A stretch of 64,000 nucleotides of DNA, from positions 620,001 through 684,000 of the forward strand of contig CAVXFB010000008.1 of NCBI GenBank assembly GCA_963760935.1. Direction: 5' to 3'. Positions within the stretch are counted from its first letter, which is position 1. Every line of letters begins with the position of its first letter. The position numbers were made by a program, and so were the translations under genes. Positions 30,501 through 40,109 of this stretch are shown piece by piece. The notes beneath the pieces are model-generated. The model was not told where the DNA came from and ran no database searches. It saw nothing but the letters and a program-made list of their open reading frames with translations. This stretch comes from CAVXFB01 sp963760935 (GTDB taxonomy: Bacteria > Planctomycetota > Planctomycetia > Pirellulales > Thermoguttaceae).

Positions 30501-31814
30501 ATGAACAACACGCTATCGAGACCGCCGCTTCTGGAATCCAATATTCGCCGCGTCGCCATCCTGTTTGCCGGCGGGCCGGCGCCGGCCGCCAACGCCGTGA
30601 TTTCGACGGCGGCCGTGTCGTTTTTGCGCAACAACATCGAGGTGTATGGCATACTCAACGGCTATTCGCACCTGGTGGAGTACGCTCCCGACCACTCGAT
30701 GGCCGAAGGTCGCGACTTTGTCCGCATCAATCACAACCTGTTGCGGCGATCGCGCAACAGCCAGGGAATCATTATCGGCACGGCGCGCACCAATCCCGGC
30801 AAGAACGTCTCCGAAGCGGCCCATCTGAAAGATGCCAAGCGGACCGCGCCGCTTAAGGCCACCTACGAAGCGCTGGTTTCGATGGGCGTCGATGCCCTGA
30901 TCTCGATCGGCGGTGACGACACGCTCAAGACGGCCAACAAGTTCCGTCGCTACCAAGATCATCTTCCGGCGGGCCACAAACACATTCCCGTCGTCCATCT
31001 GCCGAAGACGATCGACAACGACTACATGGGCATTGACTTCACGTTTGGCTACTTCACGGCCGTCGACGTGCTGGCCGGAGAGATCCGCAATCTGCTGGCC
31101 GACGCCGAGTCGACCCACAGCTATTTCATGGCCGAGACGATGGGCCGCAGCGCCGGATGGCTGGCCTACGGTGCGGCGATCGCCGGCGAGGCCAGCTTGG
31201 TGATCAGCGTCGAGGATATTACGGGCAAGTATGAAGCGAGCGAAGAGGTCGTCGATCCGAAGAGCGGCAAGACCACGATTCGTCGCGTGATGAACCTCGA
31301 TGAAGTTGTGAAGCGAATCGTCGCCACGATACGCGTCCGCGAGGAGGCCGAGGCCAAGGAGTTCGGCGTCGTCGTTATTGCCGAGGGGCTGGCCGAATAC
31401 CTGCCCCATGCGCACATCGAAGGCGTGCCGCGCGATGAACACGGCCATATCGCGATCTCGAAGCTCGATCTTTGCCGGCTCTTCTCCGATCTCGTGGCCG
31501 AAGAATACACGAAGCAGACCGGCAACAAGCGGCGAATCAACGCCATCAAGCTGGGCTACGAGTGCCGCTGCGCCCGGCCGCAGGCCTTCGATGTGATGCT
31601 CGGCAGCCAGCTTGGCGTGGGCGCCTATCGGGCGCTGGTCGAAAAGCGGCTCGACGGCGTCATGGTCTCGGTGTCGGGCCAGTTGGAGCTTAACTACGTG
31701 CCGTTCAATGAACTGGTCGATCCGAATACGCTGGTTACCGTGGTTCGCTACATCGAGCCCGGCAGCGACTTCCACCGCCTGGCACGGTTCTTGGAAACGT
31801 ACGTCAACGACTGA
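30501..31814 (+). CDS. pfp: 6-phosphofructokinase, pyrophosphate-dependent type by its motifs
   Basis: Phosphorylates fructose 6-phosphate in glycolysis. The 437-residue protein contains the phosphate-donor loop FAGGPAPAANAV, GGDD at 137-140 and PKTIDND at 168-174. In ATP-dependent PFKs the residues after GGD and before TIDND are Gly (E. coli Gly104, Gly124); Asp and Lys at these sites are the known mark of PPi-dependent enzymes, where they block ATP. MAETMGRSAGWLA and the late GYECRCARPQAFD segment also fit the long PPi-type clade. It follows accC after a 130-base gap that contains a TCAGCTATCAGCG repeat fragment. Confidence 0.88.
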   Translation: MNNTLSRPPLLESNIRRVAILFAGGPAPAANAVISTAAVSFLRNNIEVYGILNGYSHLVEYAPDHSMAEGRDFVRINHNLLRRSRNSQGIIIGTARTNPGKNVSEAAHLKDAKRTAPLKATYEALVSMGVDALISIGGDDTLKTANKFRRYQDHLPAGHKHIPVVHLPKTIDNDYMGIDFTFGYFTAVDVLAGEIRNLLADAESTHSYFMAETMGRSAGWLAYGAAIAGEASLVISVEDITGKYEASEEVVDPKSGKTTIRRVMNLDEVVKRIVATIRVREEAEAKEFGVVVIAEGLAEYLPHAHIEGVPRDEHGHIAISKLDLCRLFSDLVAEEYTKQTGNKRRINAIKLGYECRCARPQAFDVMLGSQLGVGAYRALVEKRLDGVMVSVSGQLELNYVPFNELVDPNTLVTVVRYIEPGSDFHRLARFLETYVND

Positions 31815-31944
31815 GTGACGCACGTTGACAATCGCCGCTGGGCCGGCCTTTATCGCTGCGTGACTTGTCACGCGGTTGACGACTGGGGGTGTTGCCGGTA
31901 GTTCTTTTCGGCAATAATTGGCGTAGTCGGAAGGACCGAACCCC

Positions 31945-32370
31945 ATGGCGACCGTCTACCGTGTTCTCGCCGATGCCGTGGTCGTTCTCCACTTCGCCTA
32001 CGTGGCGTTTGTGGTGGTGGGGATGTTGGCTATTCTTGTCGGCCTCGCACTTGGCTGGCGGTGGGTGCGGAACTTCTGGTTTCGCATCATCCACTTTCTG
32101 ACGATCGCCGTCGTCGTTGCCGAGTCGCGCTGCGGCATCCTCTGTCCGCTGACCGATTGGGAAGACCGTTTGCGGGAACTGGCCGGCGATGGGACTGAGC
32201 CGACATCGTTCATCGGCCGCTGGATGAACAAGCTGCTGTTCATCGACGTGTCGCCATCGGTGCTGTCGGTGTGCTACTGCGTTTTTGGGCTGGCGGTGCT
32301 GCTGACGCTGATTTTCGCCCCGCCGCGCTGGCCGCAGAGAAGAACTGGTCGCACGGAGCCGTCTGCATGA
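31945..32370 (+). CDS. DUF2784 family membrane protein
   Basis: Small inner-membrane protein of 141 residues with three to four helices. The family motif appears as LADAVVVLHFAYVAFVVVG at the start, followed by RNFWFRIIHFLTI and SRCGILCPLTDWEDRLR. The last helix ends IFAPPRWP. Function is unknown for the family. The 3' part (32284-32334) is repeated exactly at 35932-35982, so a copy of the gene end was left behind the sigma factor module downstream. Confidence 0.82.
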   Translation: MATVYRVLADAVVVLHFAYVAFVVVGMLAILVGLALGWRWVRNFWFRIIHFLTIAVVVAESRCGILCPLTDWEDRLRELAGDGTEPTSFIGRWMNKLLFIDVSPSVLSVCYCVFGLAVLLTLIFAPPRWPQRRTGRTEPSA

Positions 32371-32568
32371 TGTCGACTTTCGGATCAGGGTGAAGTGTCG
32401 GCACCATCTGGACCGTCATGTGGCAGAGCGGCCATCCGTATCCAGCAAGGGAGTGGTCTGCGACCTGGCATCCATTTCAAAATCTGCCCGACTGCGGTAA
32501 TCTTCGGGCTGCTGGGACGACAAACATTGTGGGTACCCAGGATCCGAATTGCTTACAGCGGTGAATAA

Positions 32569-33102
32569 ATGGAATCCGCTACGCCTGACTGGGAGTTAAT
32601 CGTCCGCACACACGGGCCGATGGCGTTCGACACGGCTTGGCGATTGTTGGGCCACGCCGCCGACACCGAAGACGCGGTGCAAGAGGCATTGCTGGACGCC
32701 TTTCGATTGCACGGGCGACAATCGGTCGGCAACTGGGGCGGGCTCCTGCGCCACTTGGCTACCCGGCGGGCCATCGACAAGCTACGGAAACGGTCGACGG
32801 TCGATCCGCAGCCTCTCGATCCGCCCACGTTCGAGCGGGCATCGCCGAAAAGCCAACAGCCCGAAGCGGTGGCAACTGAGCGGGAACTGGCAAACCGTTT
32901 GCGATGGGCAGTCAGCGAGCTTCCCAGTCGCGAGGCGAGCGTCTTCTCGCTGCGTTACTTCGGCGAGATGGCCAATGACGAGATTGCGGAAACGCTGGGC
33001 ATTAGCACCGACGCCGTCGGCGTGGCACTTCATAAGGCGCGAAAGAAGCTGAAGGAACTGCTCGGTCTGCAACAAGTTACTCCAAGGGGATCGGGATCAT
33101 GA
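32569..33102 (+). CDS. ECF-family RNA polymerase sigma factor
   Basis: Alternative sigma factor of 177 residues. Region 2 reads AFDTAWRLLGHAADTEDAVQEALLDAFR with the usual DAEDAVQE-like core; region 4 reads ELPSREASVFSLRYFGEMANDEIAETLGISTDAVGVALHKARKKLKE, a helix-turn-helix. A Pro-rich linker joins them. The stop overlaps the next start (ATGA at 33099-33102), so the downstream membrane protein is almost certainly its regulator or effector. No matching promoter consensus could be identified by eye. Confidence 0.9.
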   Translation: MESATPDWELIVRTHGPMAFDTAWRLLGHAADTEDAVQEALLDAFRLHGRQSVGNWGGLLRHLATRRAIDKLRKRSTVDPQPLDPPTFERASPKSQQPEAVATERELANRLRWAVSELPSREASVFSLRYFGEMANDEIAETLGISTDAVGVALHKARKKLKELLGLQQVTPRGSGS

Positions 33103-35831
33103 ACGACAATCACAGATCATTTCACGACGAATCAGACGAAGCGTTGGATCGCGCGATCCGCGCCGCAACGGAACAGCCGGCGCTGTCGGACGTCAAGAAC
33201 CGCGTTGTCGAAACAGCCGCAGCCTGGCATGGAACGACGCCTGTTGCTGTTGACGACCAGCGGCGTATGGCTTATGGGGTCGCAGTTGAAGGAAACGAGG
33301 AAGGCCCGTCGAGCGTTCAAGCCCTTACTCGCAGCGCTGTGCTGGTCGAGGCAGCGGCGCCTGGTCCACAGCCGCACCAACCGCGAACTCGCCGGGGCGC
33401 ATCTCGTAATCATTTTCTGCACAGAGTGAGGACCGTGGTCGTCGCACATAAACGCCTAAGCCTTGCGGCGGCGAGTGTCGTGACGGCGTTGGCGGGCGGT
33501 TTGATCCTCTACGTGACTTTTCTATCGTCCGCTTCGTCAGCCTACGCATTGGAGCAGACGGTGCGGGCCAACGATCACGTCACCAGCTACCATCTGAAAG
33601 TGATTCCGCCCACACCAGTAGCCGGATTACCGGGCGTAGGCGAAGGTTGGGTGCAATTAGCGCCCGATGGCAGCCCACTCGATGCGCGAGTGGATATATT
33701 CGGTGGCCAGTACGGTGATCGAGTGGGCATCGTATCGAAGGATCGGGCCGAGTTCTGGTGGAAAGCGCGCAACATTCGCGTAGTCTCCTATCGCCAGAGT
33801 TTCATTGACATCATCCTCGATCAAATCGGACAACTCCGAAGCCTGTTTGACCCAAAGTTGGTTTTCGAGCAACTTCGGTCGGACGAAGCGGCCGGAAGAG
33901 TGCAAGTGGAAACGAGACAGCCGGACAATCGGGGCGACCCTATCACGCTCACAGTCACGTCCAAGGGAGACCCCAATCGCCGGCACGTCTACGAGATCAA
34001 TCCATACAGCAAGCTTGTCGAGCGAGTGATTGAATACCAGAGACGCGGCAGCGAATGGAAGCAGCAGTGGGCATGCAGCTACTTTGACTACAACAAAGAG
34101 ATCGATTTCATGGTCTTCCAACCAGAGATCCCCAAGAACGTCACCACGCTTGACGCCTCCAAAATAGATTTTGGCAACTTGGGTTCGGGCCAAGGCAATC
34201 TCACGCCCGACCAGATTGCCGCGAAGCTGGCCAGGGAGTGCATGGAAGCATTCAGCAGTGGTCAGTATCAGGCATTCGCCCGACTCAGCGATGTGCGCAC
34301 CGCGACATGGAGGATCACGTCCGAGGCAAGAGGGGCCCTTGGAGAGACCGAGACATCGACCGGCACAGGAATGTATCTGACGCCATCGCATGAGCGGACG
34401 GAAAAGACTATGGGTGGGCGAAAGGAGATTGAAATCTGTGATGGCCAGAGAGACGACGTGCTCACTATCGTTCCCGCGGCCAAGACCGCCCTGGTCACCA
34501 GCTTCACGCATCAGCCGTCGCCACGGCTTTTTGGTCGAACGTTTCCCAACTGGCGAACGACCATCGCCAACGCCCGTCACGGAACCGGCGGAAAGGCGGA
34601 GTGGCTTGGTTTCGAGACAGTGGATGGCTATCGTGCGGAAGGCTTCCGTATCCGCCGCGGTCGTTCGGAACTGACGATCTGGGCTGACATGAAGACCGCG
34701 CTGCCTGTCCGTGTGGAAAGGATTGCATGGGTCAGCCCCGACGAAATTCGCACCGTGATGACCGACTTTCATACCAACGTGGACTTAGACAAATCGTTGT
34801 TCAACCTCGACGTGCCGCCCGGCTACGCCGTCCGAACAATGGAGGTTGACCTTTCCAGAAGACCTATCGACTATCTCGCCGACACGCTGAAATCTGCCGC
34901 CGAAGAAAACGGTGACATCTTTCCTTCATCGCTGGTAGGCGAGGGAGGCCTCTCAGACATTCTGTATCGCGATATCGAGACTTTGCAGAAGAAGTATGGC
35001 AAAGACTCGGCTGATATGTTGAAGCTGGAGAGCGAAATTACCAGGAACAGACAGGTGGTGTCCATTTTTCTGTCCAACTTAACACCCGCAAACGACTGGC
35101 ACTATGCCGGCCAGAGCGTCCTGCTCTACACGTCGGGGAAGCCCATTTTTTGGTACAAGCCCAAGGGCGATCAACTTTACCGCGTCATCTTTGCCGATCT
35201 CAAGGTGAAGGGGTTGGCCCTCGAAGCCTTCCAGTTTCCCTTCGGCCCACCGTCCAAGCCGCTAGGCAATGACCAATTCGAGGTCGCGTTTAGCTATCGT
35301 CCAACCAAGAAAGCCAAATCCGTGTATCTGGCGGGGGCGTTCAACGACTGGCAGCCGACGGCGCTCAAGATGGACGGTCCTGACTCTAAGGGCCGATTCA
35401 ATACGCAACTGAAGTTGAAAAAGGGAACCTATGAGTACAAGTTCGTCGTGGATGGCAAGACCTGGGAGACCGATCCAGACAATATCTGGCAGAGTTGGCG
35501 TAATGGGAATAGTGAAGCGCAAGTCGGGCTCTCGGCGAGTCCGCGCGGCAAGGCGTTGGAAGACAGCCAATTCAAAGTGCTGTTCAGCTACCGTCCGACA
35601 GAAAAAGCCCAATCCGTCTATTTGGCAGGCTCGTTTAACGACTGGAAGCCGACGGCGCTCAAGATGGATGGTCCCGACCCTCAGGGCCGATTCAGCACTC
35701 GGTTAAAGCTGAAAAACGGCCTTTACGAATACAAGTTCATTGTGGACGGGCAGAATTGGAAAACCGACCCGGATAACGTATGGCGGACCGGCCCCTATCA
35801 GAACAGTCTCTTGTACATCGGCGTCCGCTGA
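33099..35831 (+). CDS. Membrane protein with LolA-like and twin glycogen-binding domains, coupled to ECF sigma
   Basis: The 910-residue protein overlaps the sigma factor gene by four bases, the usual place for an anti-sigma factor. Residues 1-118 are hydrophilic and cytoplasmic by prediction; one membrane helix lies at about 121-142. The large outer part contains two LolA/RseB-like stretches (near 300-350 and 527-580; for example IWADMKTALPVRVERIAW). The end carries two tandem AMPK/CBM48-type glycogen-binding domains at about 724-796 and 822-895, each with SVYLAGxFNDWxPTALKMDG and YEYKFxVDGxxWxTDPDN. No zinc-finger anti-sigma motif is seen. A sugar-polymer-sensing role is inference. Confidence 0.8.
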   Translation: MNDNHRSFHDESDEALDRAIRAATEQPALSDVKNRVVETAAAWHGTTPVAVDDQRRMAYGVAVEGNEEGPSSVQALTRSAVLVEAAAPGPQPHQPRTRRGASRNHFLHRVRTVVVAHKRLSLAAASVVTALAGGLILYVTFLSSASSAYALEQTVRANDHVTSYHLKVIPPTPVAGLPGVGEGWVQLAPDGSPLDARVDIFGGQYGDRVGIVSKDRAEFWWKARNIRVVSYRQSFIDIILDQIGQLRSLFDPKLVFEQLRSDEAAGRVQVETRQPDNRGDPITLTVTSKGDPNRRHVYEINPYSKLVERVIEYQRRGSEWKQQWACSYFDYNKEIDFMVFQPEIPKNVTTLDASKIDFGNLGSGQGNLTPDQIAAKLARECMEAFSSGQYQAFARLSDVRTATWRITSEARGALGETETSTGTGMYLTPSHERTEKTMGGRKEIEICDGQRDDVLTIVPAAKTALVTSFTHQPSPRLFGRTFPNWRTTIANARHGTGGKAEWLGFETVDGYRAEGFRIRRGRSELTIWADMKTALPVRVERIAWVSPDEIRTVMTDFHTNVDLDKSLFNLDVPPGYAVRTMEVDLSRRPIDYLADTLKSAAEENGDIFPSSLVGEGGLSDILYRDIETLQKKYGKDSADMLKLESEITRNRQVVSIFLSNLTPANDWHYAGQSVLLYTSGKPIFWYKPKGDQLYRVIFADLKVKGLALEAFQFPFGPPSKPLGNDQFEVAFSYRPTKKAKSVYLAGAFNDWQPTALKMDGPDSKGRFNTQLKLKKGTYEYKFVVDGKTWETDPDNIWQSWRNGNSEAQVGLSASPRGKALEDSQFKVLFSYRPTEKAQSVYLAGSFNDWKPTALKMDGPDPQGRFSTRLKLKNGLYEYKFIVDGQNWKTDPDNVWRTGPYQNSLLYIGVR

Positions 35832-35890
35832 GCTATTGCCATAAGGCCGGCTGCAAGCCATCGCAATGGGTGCCTATCTCGTAATATTCC

Positions 35891-35996
35891 GATACGTACC
35901 GCCGTCCGTGTTGTCGGCGAGTTACTGCATATTTGGGCTGGCGGTGCTGCTGACGCTGATTTTCGCCCCGCCGCGCTGGCCGAGAAGAAACGCCGG
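35891..35996 (+). pseudogene. Remnant of the 3' end of the DUF2784 gene
   Basis: Bases 35932-35982 are identical to 32284-32334 in the DUF2784 gene, and flanking bases on both sides are recognisably related (for example GTGTTGTCGGCGAGTTACTGC against GTGCTGTCGGTGTGCTACTGC). It encodes the last helix and IFAPPRWP but has no start. The two copies bracket the sigma factor module. Confidence 0.75.
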
Positions 35997-36357
35997 CCCA
36001 TCGAAGCCGCCGGGGTGACGCGCGCCGTAAGAGCTTGTTGGAATGACCGGCTTTACCCGACCTTCACGGCCGGCGGCACTACCGAGTGACGCCAACGGTA
36101 CAATAACGGGTGAAGCCTTGCCGGCAACCTCACTTCTGACGACTTGCCAGCGCCTTGAATTACGAGATGGCACTCTCGGACTGGATGTGGCCAGAAAAGT
36201 GCGGGGCGGCCATGAATTGCCGGCCGAGCGTCGGAAAGCGAACCTATATTGACACTCTGGAACCGCCCGCTAAATTAGGGCGGCAAGCAAACCCCTGCGA
36301 CAAGCCCGTCAGGCCCTCGATGTATTATCCTTGCAAGAGTGGAAGTCAGCCTACAGG
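35997..36357. other. Gene-free stretch before the small membrane protein
   Basis: No convincing ORF, RNA or repeat was seen in these 361 bases except a weak promoter candidate at 36249-36276. Confidence 0.4.
36249..36276 (+). promoter_or_regulatory. Sigma-70-like promoter candidate
   Basis: Perfect -35 box TTGACA (36249-36254), 16 bases, then TAAATT (36271-36276). It points to the membrane protein gene starting at 36358. Assigned by eye only. Confidence 0.35.
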
Positions 36358-36726
36358 ATGAGTTGCGTCATGCTCTTCATCAATCCAATGTGGGACAATG
36401 AGGCCGAACGCATCGGTAAGCAGAAATGCACGCGACTCGGTTATGCGCTGCATAACATCTCCGACCTCATTGGCTTGGTCGCGCTGCTCCTGCTCTTGGG
36501 CACAGCAGCTTACCTCGGCAACCGGGGCGTCGTCGGCAGTTTCCGCGCGAGCTTGCTTTGGTTGCTCCTAATTCCATTCGGACTAGCGATCGTCGGCTCG
36601 CTGTTGTATCAGTTCTCGTGGGTGTTGGCTCACCGCAGAGGGTTTCGCTACGATTACGATTCGCGCGAAGCGAGCTGGCTGGAGGACGGCCAGCGACGGA
36701 CCTACAAATACAATGACCTGGCCTAA
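36358..36726 (+). CDS. Small membrane protein of unknown function
   Basis: The 122-residue product (MSCVMLFINPMWDNEAERIG) has two membrane helices at about residues 36-58 and 69-93, a basic turn after the second (HRRGFRYDYD) and a polar C-terminus with ASWLEDGQRRTYKY. ATG 36370 is an alternative start. No family is recognised; there is no strong ribosome site. It precedes another two-helix membrane protein in the same direction, so the pair may be one transcript. Confidence 0.5.
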   Translation: MSCVMLFINPMWDNEAERIGKQKCTRLGYALHNISDLIGLVALLLLLGTAAYLGNRGVVGSFRASLLWLLLIPFGLAIVGSLLYQFSWVLAHRRGFRYDYDSREASWLEDGQRRTYKYNDLA

Positions 36727-36820
36727 CCATGCGCTGCGGCAAACGGCGGCGGGCCGTCGCGGTTGAAATCGGTGTGCCTCGTGGCCGCCGTCGCTGGGCT
36801 TGGGTCGTTCGGCAAAACAG

Positions 36821-37315
36821 ATGCACACTAAGCTTGAGCTTCACGTAAGCAAAACACGCACCATCGCGTTGATTGCGCTTACCTGCGCCATGGTCGGGGC
36901 CTGCTATTTTTGCACGACGTTGCCAGGTTTGAAGTCCCGAGTCGTCGGCTGGATTGGCGTCTGTTTCTTTGGCCTCGGGTTTTTCATCATACCGCGTCAG
37001 CTCTTCCGCAAAGGACCGCAATTTGTGGTAGATGAGCGCGGTCTGGAAGATCGGAGATCAAGACTCGGTTTGGTCGAGTGGGTGGATATCTTGTCTCTGT
37101 CGGTCGGCGAGGTTCGCCAGCAGAGATTTCTATGCCTCCATGTCGTCGATCCCGAAAAGTATTTGGGGCGTTTATCCAAAGCCGGAAGAATCGCAGCCCG
37201 GGCGAATGTGTCTTTAGGATTCTCCGAGATCACCATCGCTTTTAGCGGGCTTTCGCGTTCGACCGACGACGTCTGCCGGTTCATCCGAGATAATTACGCG
37301 ATTCCCACAAAGTAA
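36821..37315 (+). CDS. Membrane protein resembling the STM3941 family
   Basis: The 164-residue protein has two membrane helices (about 13-35 and 43-62), then a soluble domain with FVVDERGLEDRRSRLGLVEWVDILSLSV. This order (two helices, 'xxVDExGLxD', a 'xxxxWxDI' turn, then an Asp/Pro-containing helix) recalls the uncharacterised STM3941-type proteins. The start ATG 36821 is chosen because the upstream extension is unlike protein. Function unknown. Confidence 0.55.
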   Translation: MHTKLELHVSKTRTIALIALTCAMVGACYFCTTLPGLKSRVVGWIGVCFFGLGFFIIPRQLFRKGPQFVVDERGLEDRRSRLGLVEWVDILSLSVGEVRQQRFLCLHVVDPEKYLGRLSKAGRIAARANVSLGFSEITIAFSGLSRSTDDVCRFIRDNYAIPTK

Positions 37316-37790
37316 AGAGCCGAACAAGGCGCTAGAGCCAACACGGCTTCCTGTCGCGGATCGTGCTAACGCACGCTCCGCGCCAGCGGTGTGGCTCACT
37401 TGTTTCGTTCGGCAGGTCCATTCGCCTTGCTGTCCCATCAACTCAAACCTATTGCGGGACGCGTTGAAAAACCACCGATTTTGTAAGCGTCCGGTCTGTC
37501 CATGGCGAGAGACCATGGGAAGCGGGGGTCACTGGGCTTGGACGCGGCGATGAGCGCGACGGGCTCGGGTGCGAGTCTTAAGTCGGCGCACAGTTAAAAG
37601 TTCCGACGCTGATGTCATGACTGGACGGGGGCAAGTGGCGCGAACGTACCACATCAAAGAATGGTGTGATTGTGAGCACACCCGGATTGACTCCGGCCCT
37701 CCAGGGGGGTATTTTCCCATTTGTTAGCGTATGCTAAATTGGACGGGTCCAAGGTGTCTAGTAACTCCGCGTTCATCGGAGAACCGTTCC
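37316..37790. other. Gene-free stretch upstream of the first pentapeptide gene
   Basis: In these 475 bases no ORF, RNA or strong repeat could be supported. The last bases hold a ribosome site GGAGA (37777-37781) for the next gene. Confidence 0.4.
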
Positions 37791-40109
37791 ATGTCGCCTC
37801 GCCTCGCGCTGACCAGGACGCTTTCAGTAGCCGTCGCGATCTTGCTTGTCGCCGCGCCATCGCGCGCGGCAATTTACCAGTGGCAGTGGGTGTATCCCGG
37901 CGATCCCGCGATGGGAAAGCAGCAATCGGCAACGCTCTGCCCGGGCGGGGCCGGGGTTTCGGCCAGCGCAAATGCAAACCTCTCAAATCTTGACCTGACG
38001 CAGGCATACTTGCTTGGCGCAAATCTTCAAAATGCCAATGCCACTTCCACAATTCTCACGAACGCCGATTTCAGCGGTGCCACGCTGACGAATGCCAATT
38101 TTTTCCAGGCTGCAATAACGGGAGCGCAATTTGGCAACACTAACTTCACCGTTGCCCAGCTATACAGTACGGCGAGCTACCAGGCGAAGGACCTGCACGG
38201 CATCTGTCTTGCCGGAACGTTGGCCAGCCCGCTGGATCTTTCCGGCTGCGATTTCGGTGGTCAGAATCTGGCTGGAGCACAGTTCTCCTATGCAATCGAA
38301 TTGATCGGCCGGTGGAACTGCAATTTAACCGGCACTGTGTTCAGGAACGCAGATCTTACCGGTGCAAGCCTGAATGGATCCGCCTTGACTAGCGCAGATT
38401 TTCAAGGCGCCACGCTTGTTCAAACGAACTTATCAGGCTCAGACCTTTCCGGCGCTTTGTTGAATGGAGCGAATCTAACGGGAGCGAATCTCCAAGATGA
38501 CACGTTGGTAGCGGCAAATCTCAACAACGCCAATCTTACCGGCGCAACAATGGATCGGGTGAATCTCTCGAATGCCAAACTGCGTGACAGCACCATTGCC
38601 GCTAACCTCTTTCAGGCCACCCTTACAAATGCAGATTTCACTGGCGCTATCGTCGCAAATACGAACTTCACCTGCTCCAACCTGACAATGAGCCAGCTCT
38701 ACAGCACTGCGAGCTACCAACAGTTCAAAGACCTGCGCGGAATCATGTTCGCAGGAAGTGTTGGGTCTCCCTTCAATCTTGCTGGCTGGAACTTCGCCAA
38801 TCAAAACCTGGTGGGATCGAAGTTCGAGGGCACGAATCTCACCGGCACGGACTTTACTCAAGCGAGCGTTACCGGCACCGATTTCTCGGTTTCGAACATG
38901 ACGGCCGGCCAATTGTACAGCACAGCTAGCTACCAGGCGAAGGATCTCCATGGAGTCGCTTTCAACAGTAACAACCTCGCGGGGTGGGATTTTGTTGACC
39001 AAGATCTGACCGGCGCACAGTTCCCTAACACAAATCTGGCTGGCGCCGACCTTGAAGGGGCAGTTGTCGTCGAGGCAAGTTTCGCTCGCTCGAATCTCAC
39101 ACGCGAGCAACTGTACAGCACAGCATCCTATCAAGCGAAAGACTTGCACGGCGTTGTTATTTCGGGTAGCTCCAGTAAAACGATTGACCTGTCCAATTGC
39201 AACTTCGCAAACCATAACTTGACAAGCGCGAACCTCTCATACACCAACTTGACGGGCGCGAATTTGGCGGGTGCGACAATCGCTCAGGCCAATTTCGGCG
39301 GTTCGAATCTGACTGCCGATCAACTCTACAGCACGGAAAGCTATCAGCAGAAAAACCTGCCCGGCATTGGGCTCCCGCTGCCTATCGACGGGTGGAACTT
39401 CGCTGGTCAATACATGTCGTCGGTACCTCTGAATGGCGCGACCCTTGACGGGGTCTGTTTTGTCGCCGCAGATTTAAACAACGCGGGCTTGACCGCCGCT
39501 AAGTTGACAAACGTCGATCTCACGGCGGCCAACCTCACCCACGCTCATTTGGAGTACGCAACTCTGGCGAACGTGAATCTCGCTGATGCCGACCTACGTT
39601 GCGCATACACTCATGGTATGACTGGCGGCTCGTTCCATAATACGATACTTGCTAATGGGCACATTGATGGTTTATCGTTGGGCAACATTGAGACTCTACC
39701 AGTCCGAAACAACACATACGGCTGGCCTGTGCACGTTTCCATCGGCGCATCGTTTGACCCGACTTCGACGCTTAGCATGATTCTCGATGGTCAGCCTTGG
39801 GGTTCAACGATTTCCTTCGATGCCGGAATTCCGGTATCGCTCGCCGGGCAACTGCATCTGGCCATAGCACCTGGGGTCACCTGGGATAGTCTGGCCGGCG
39901 ATACGTTCAGACTTTTCAACTGGACGGGCGTTACTCCGAGTGGCATGTTCCAGATCGTGAGCGACCCAGGCTGCGTCTGGGATACCTCCGCCCTTTACAC
40001 CACCGGCCAAGTCACGCTTCTGGCCGCCCCTGAACCCGGCTCATTAATTTTGTTCATTGCTGCCTTTTCTGGCTGGGCCGCGTTTCTTTGCCAGCGGCGT
40101 CGTTTGTAG
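37791..40109 (+). CDS. PEP-CTERM pentapeptide-repeat protein, tandem copy A
   Basis: Exported protein of 772 residues. A signal peptide (MSPRLALTRTLSVAVAILLV, cleavage near ARA) is followed by IYQWQWVYPGDPAMGKQQS and long runs of A(D/N)LxX pentapeptides that should fold as a right-handed beta-helix. Five times the run is interrupted by a motif like QLYSTASYQAKDLHGI, followed by 'GWDFxxQxLxGAQF', spacing the protein into larger units. After the helix comes a beta-rich tail and a PEP-CTERM anchor: PEPGSLILFIAAFSGWAAFL then RRR. PEP-CTERM tags are processed by exosortase, not found in this window. ATG 37791 follows GGAGA. It is paralogous to the next gene. Confidence 0.88.
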   Translation: MSPRLALTRTLSVAVAILLVAAPSRAAIYQWQWVYPGDPAMGKQQSATLCPGGAGVSASANANLSNLDLTQAYLLGANLQNANATSTILTNADFSGATLTNANFFQAAITGAQFGNTNFTVAQLYSTASYQAKDLHGICLAGTLASPLDLSGCDFGGQNLAGAQFSYAIELIGRWNCNLTGTVFRNADLTGASLNGSALTSADFQGATLVQTNLSGSDLSGALLNGANLTGANLQDDTLVAANLNNANLTGATMDRVNLSNAKLRDSTIAANLFQATLTNADFTGAIVANTNFTCSNLTMSQLYSTASYQQFKDLRGIMFAGSVGSPFNLAGWNFANQNLVGSKFEGTNLTGTDFTQASVTGTDFSVSNMTAGQLYSTASYQAKDLHGVAFNSNNLAGWDFVDQDLTGAQFPNTNLAGADLEGAVVVEASFARSNLTREQLYSTASYQAKDLHGVVISGSSSKTIDLSNCNFANHNLTSANLSYTNLTGANLAGATIAQANFGGSNLTADQLYSTESYQQKNLPGIGLPLPIDGWNFAGQYMSSVPLNGATLDGVCFVAADLNNAGLTAAKLTNVDLTAANLTHAHLEYATLANVNLADADLRCAYTHGMTGGSFHNTILANGHIDGLSLGNIETLPVRNNTYGWPVHVSIGASFDPTSTLSMILDGQPWGSTISFDAGIPVSLAGQLHLAIAPGVTWDSLAGDTFRLFNWTGVTPSGMFQIVSDPGCVWDTSALYTTGQVTLLAAPEPGSLILFIAAFSGWAAFLCQRRRL

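Noticed and set aside
30513..31946. 477-codon minus-strand frame opposite the phosphofructokinase
   Set aside because: Shadow of the conserved kinase gene; composition unlike a folded protein.
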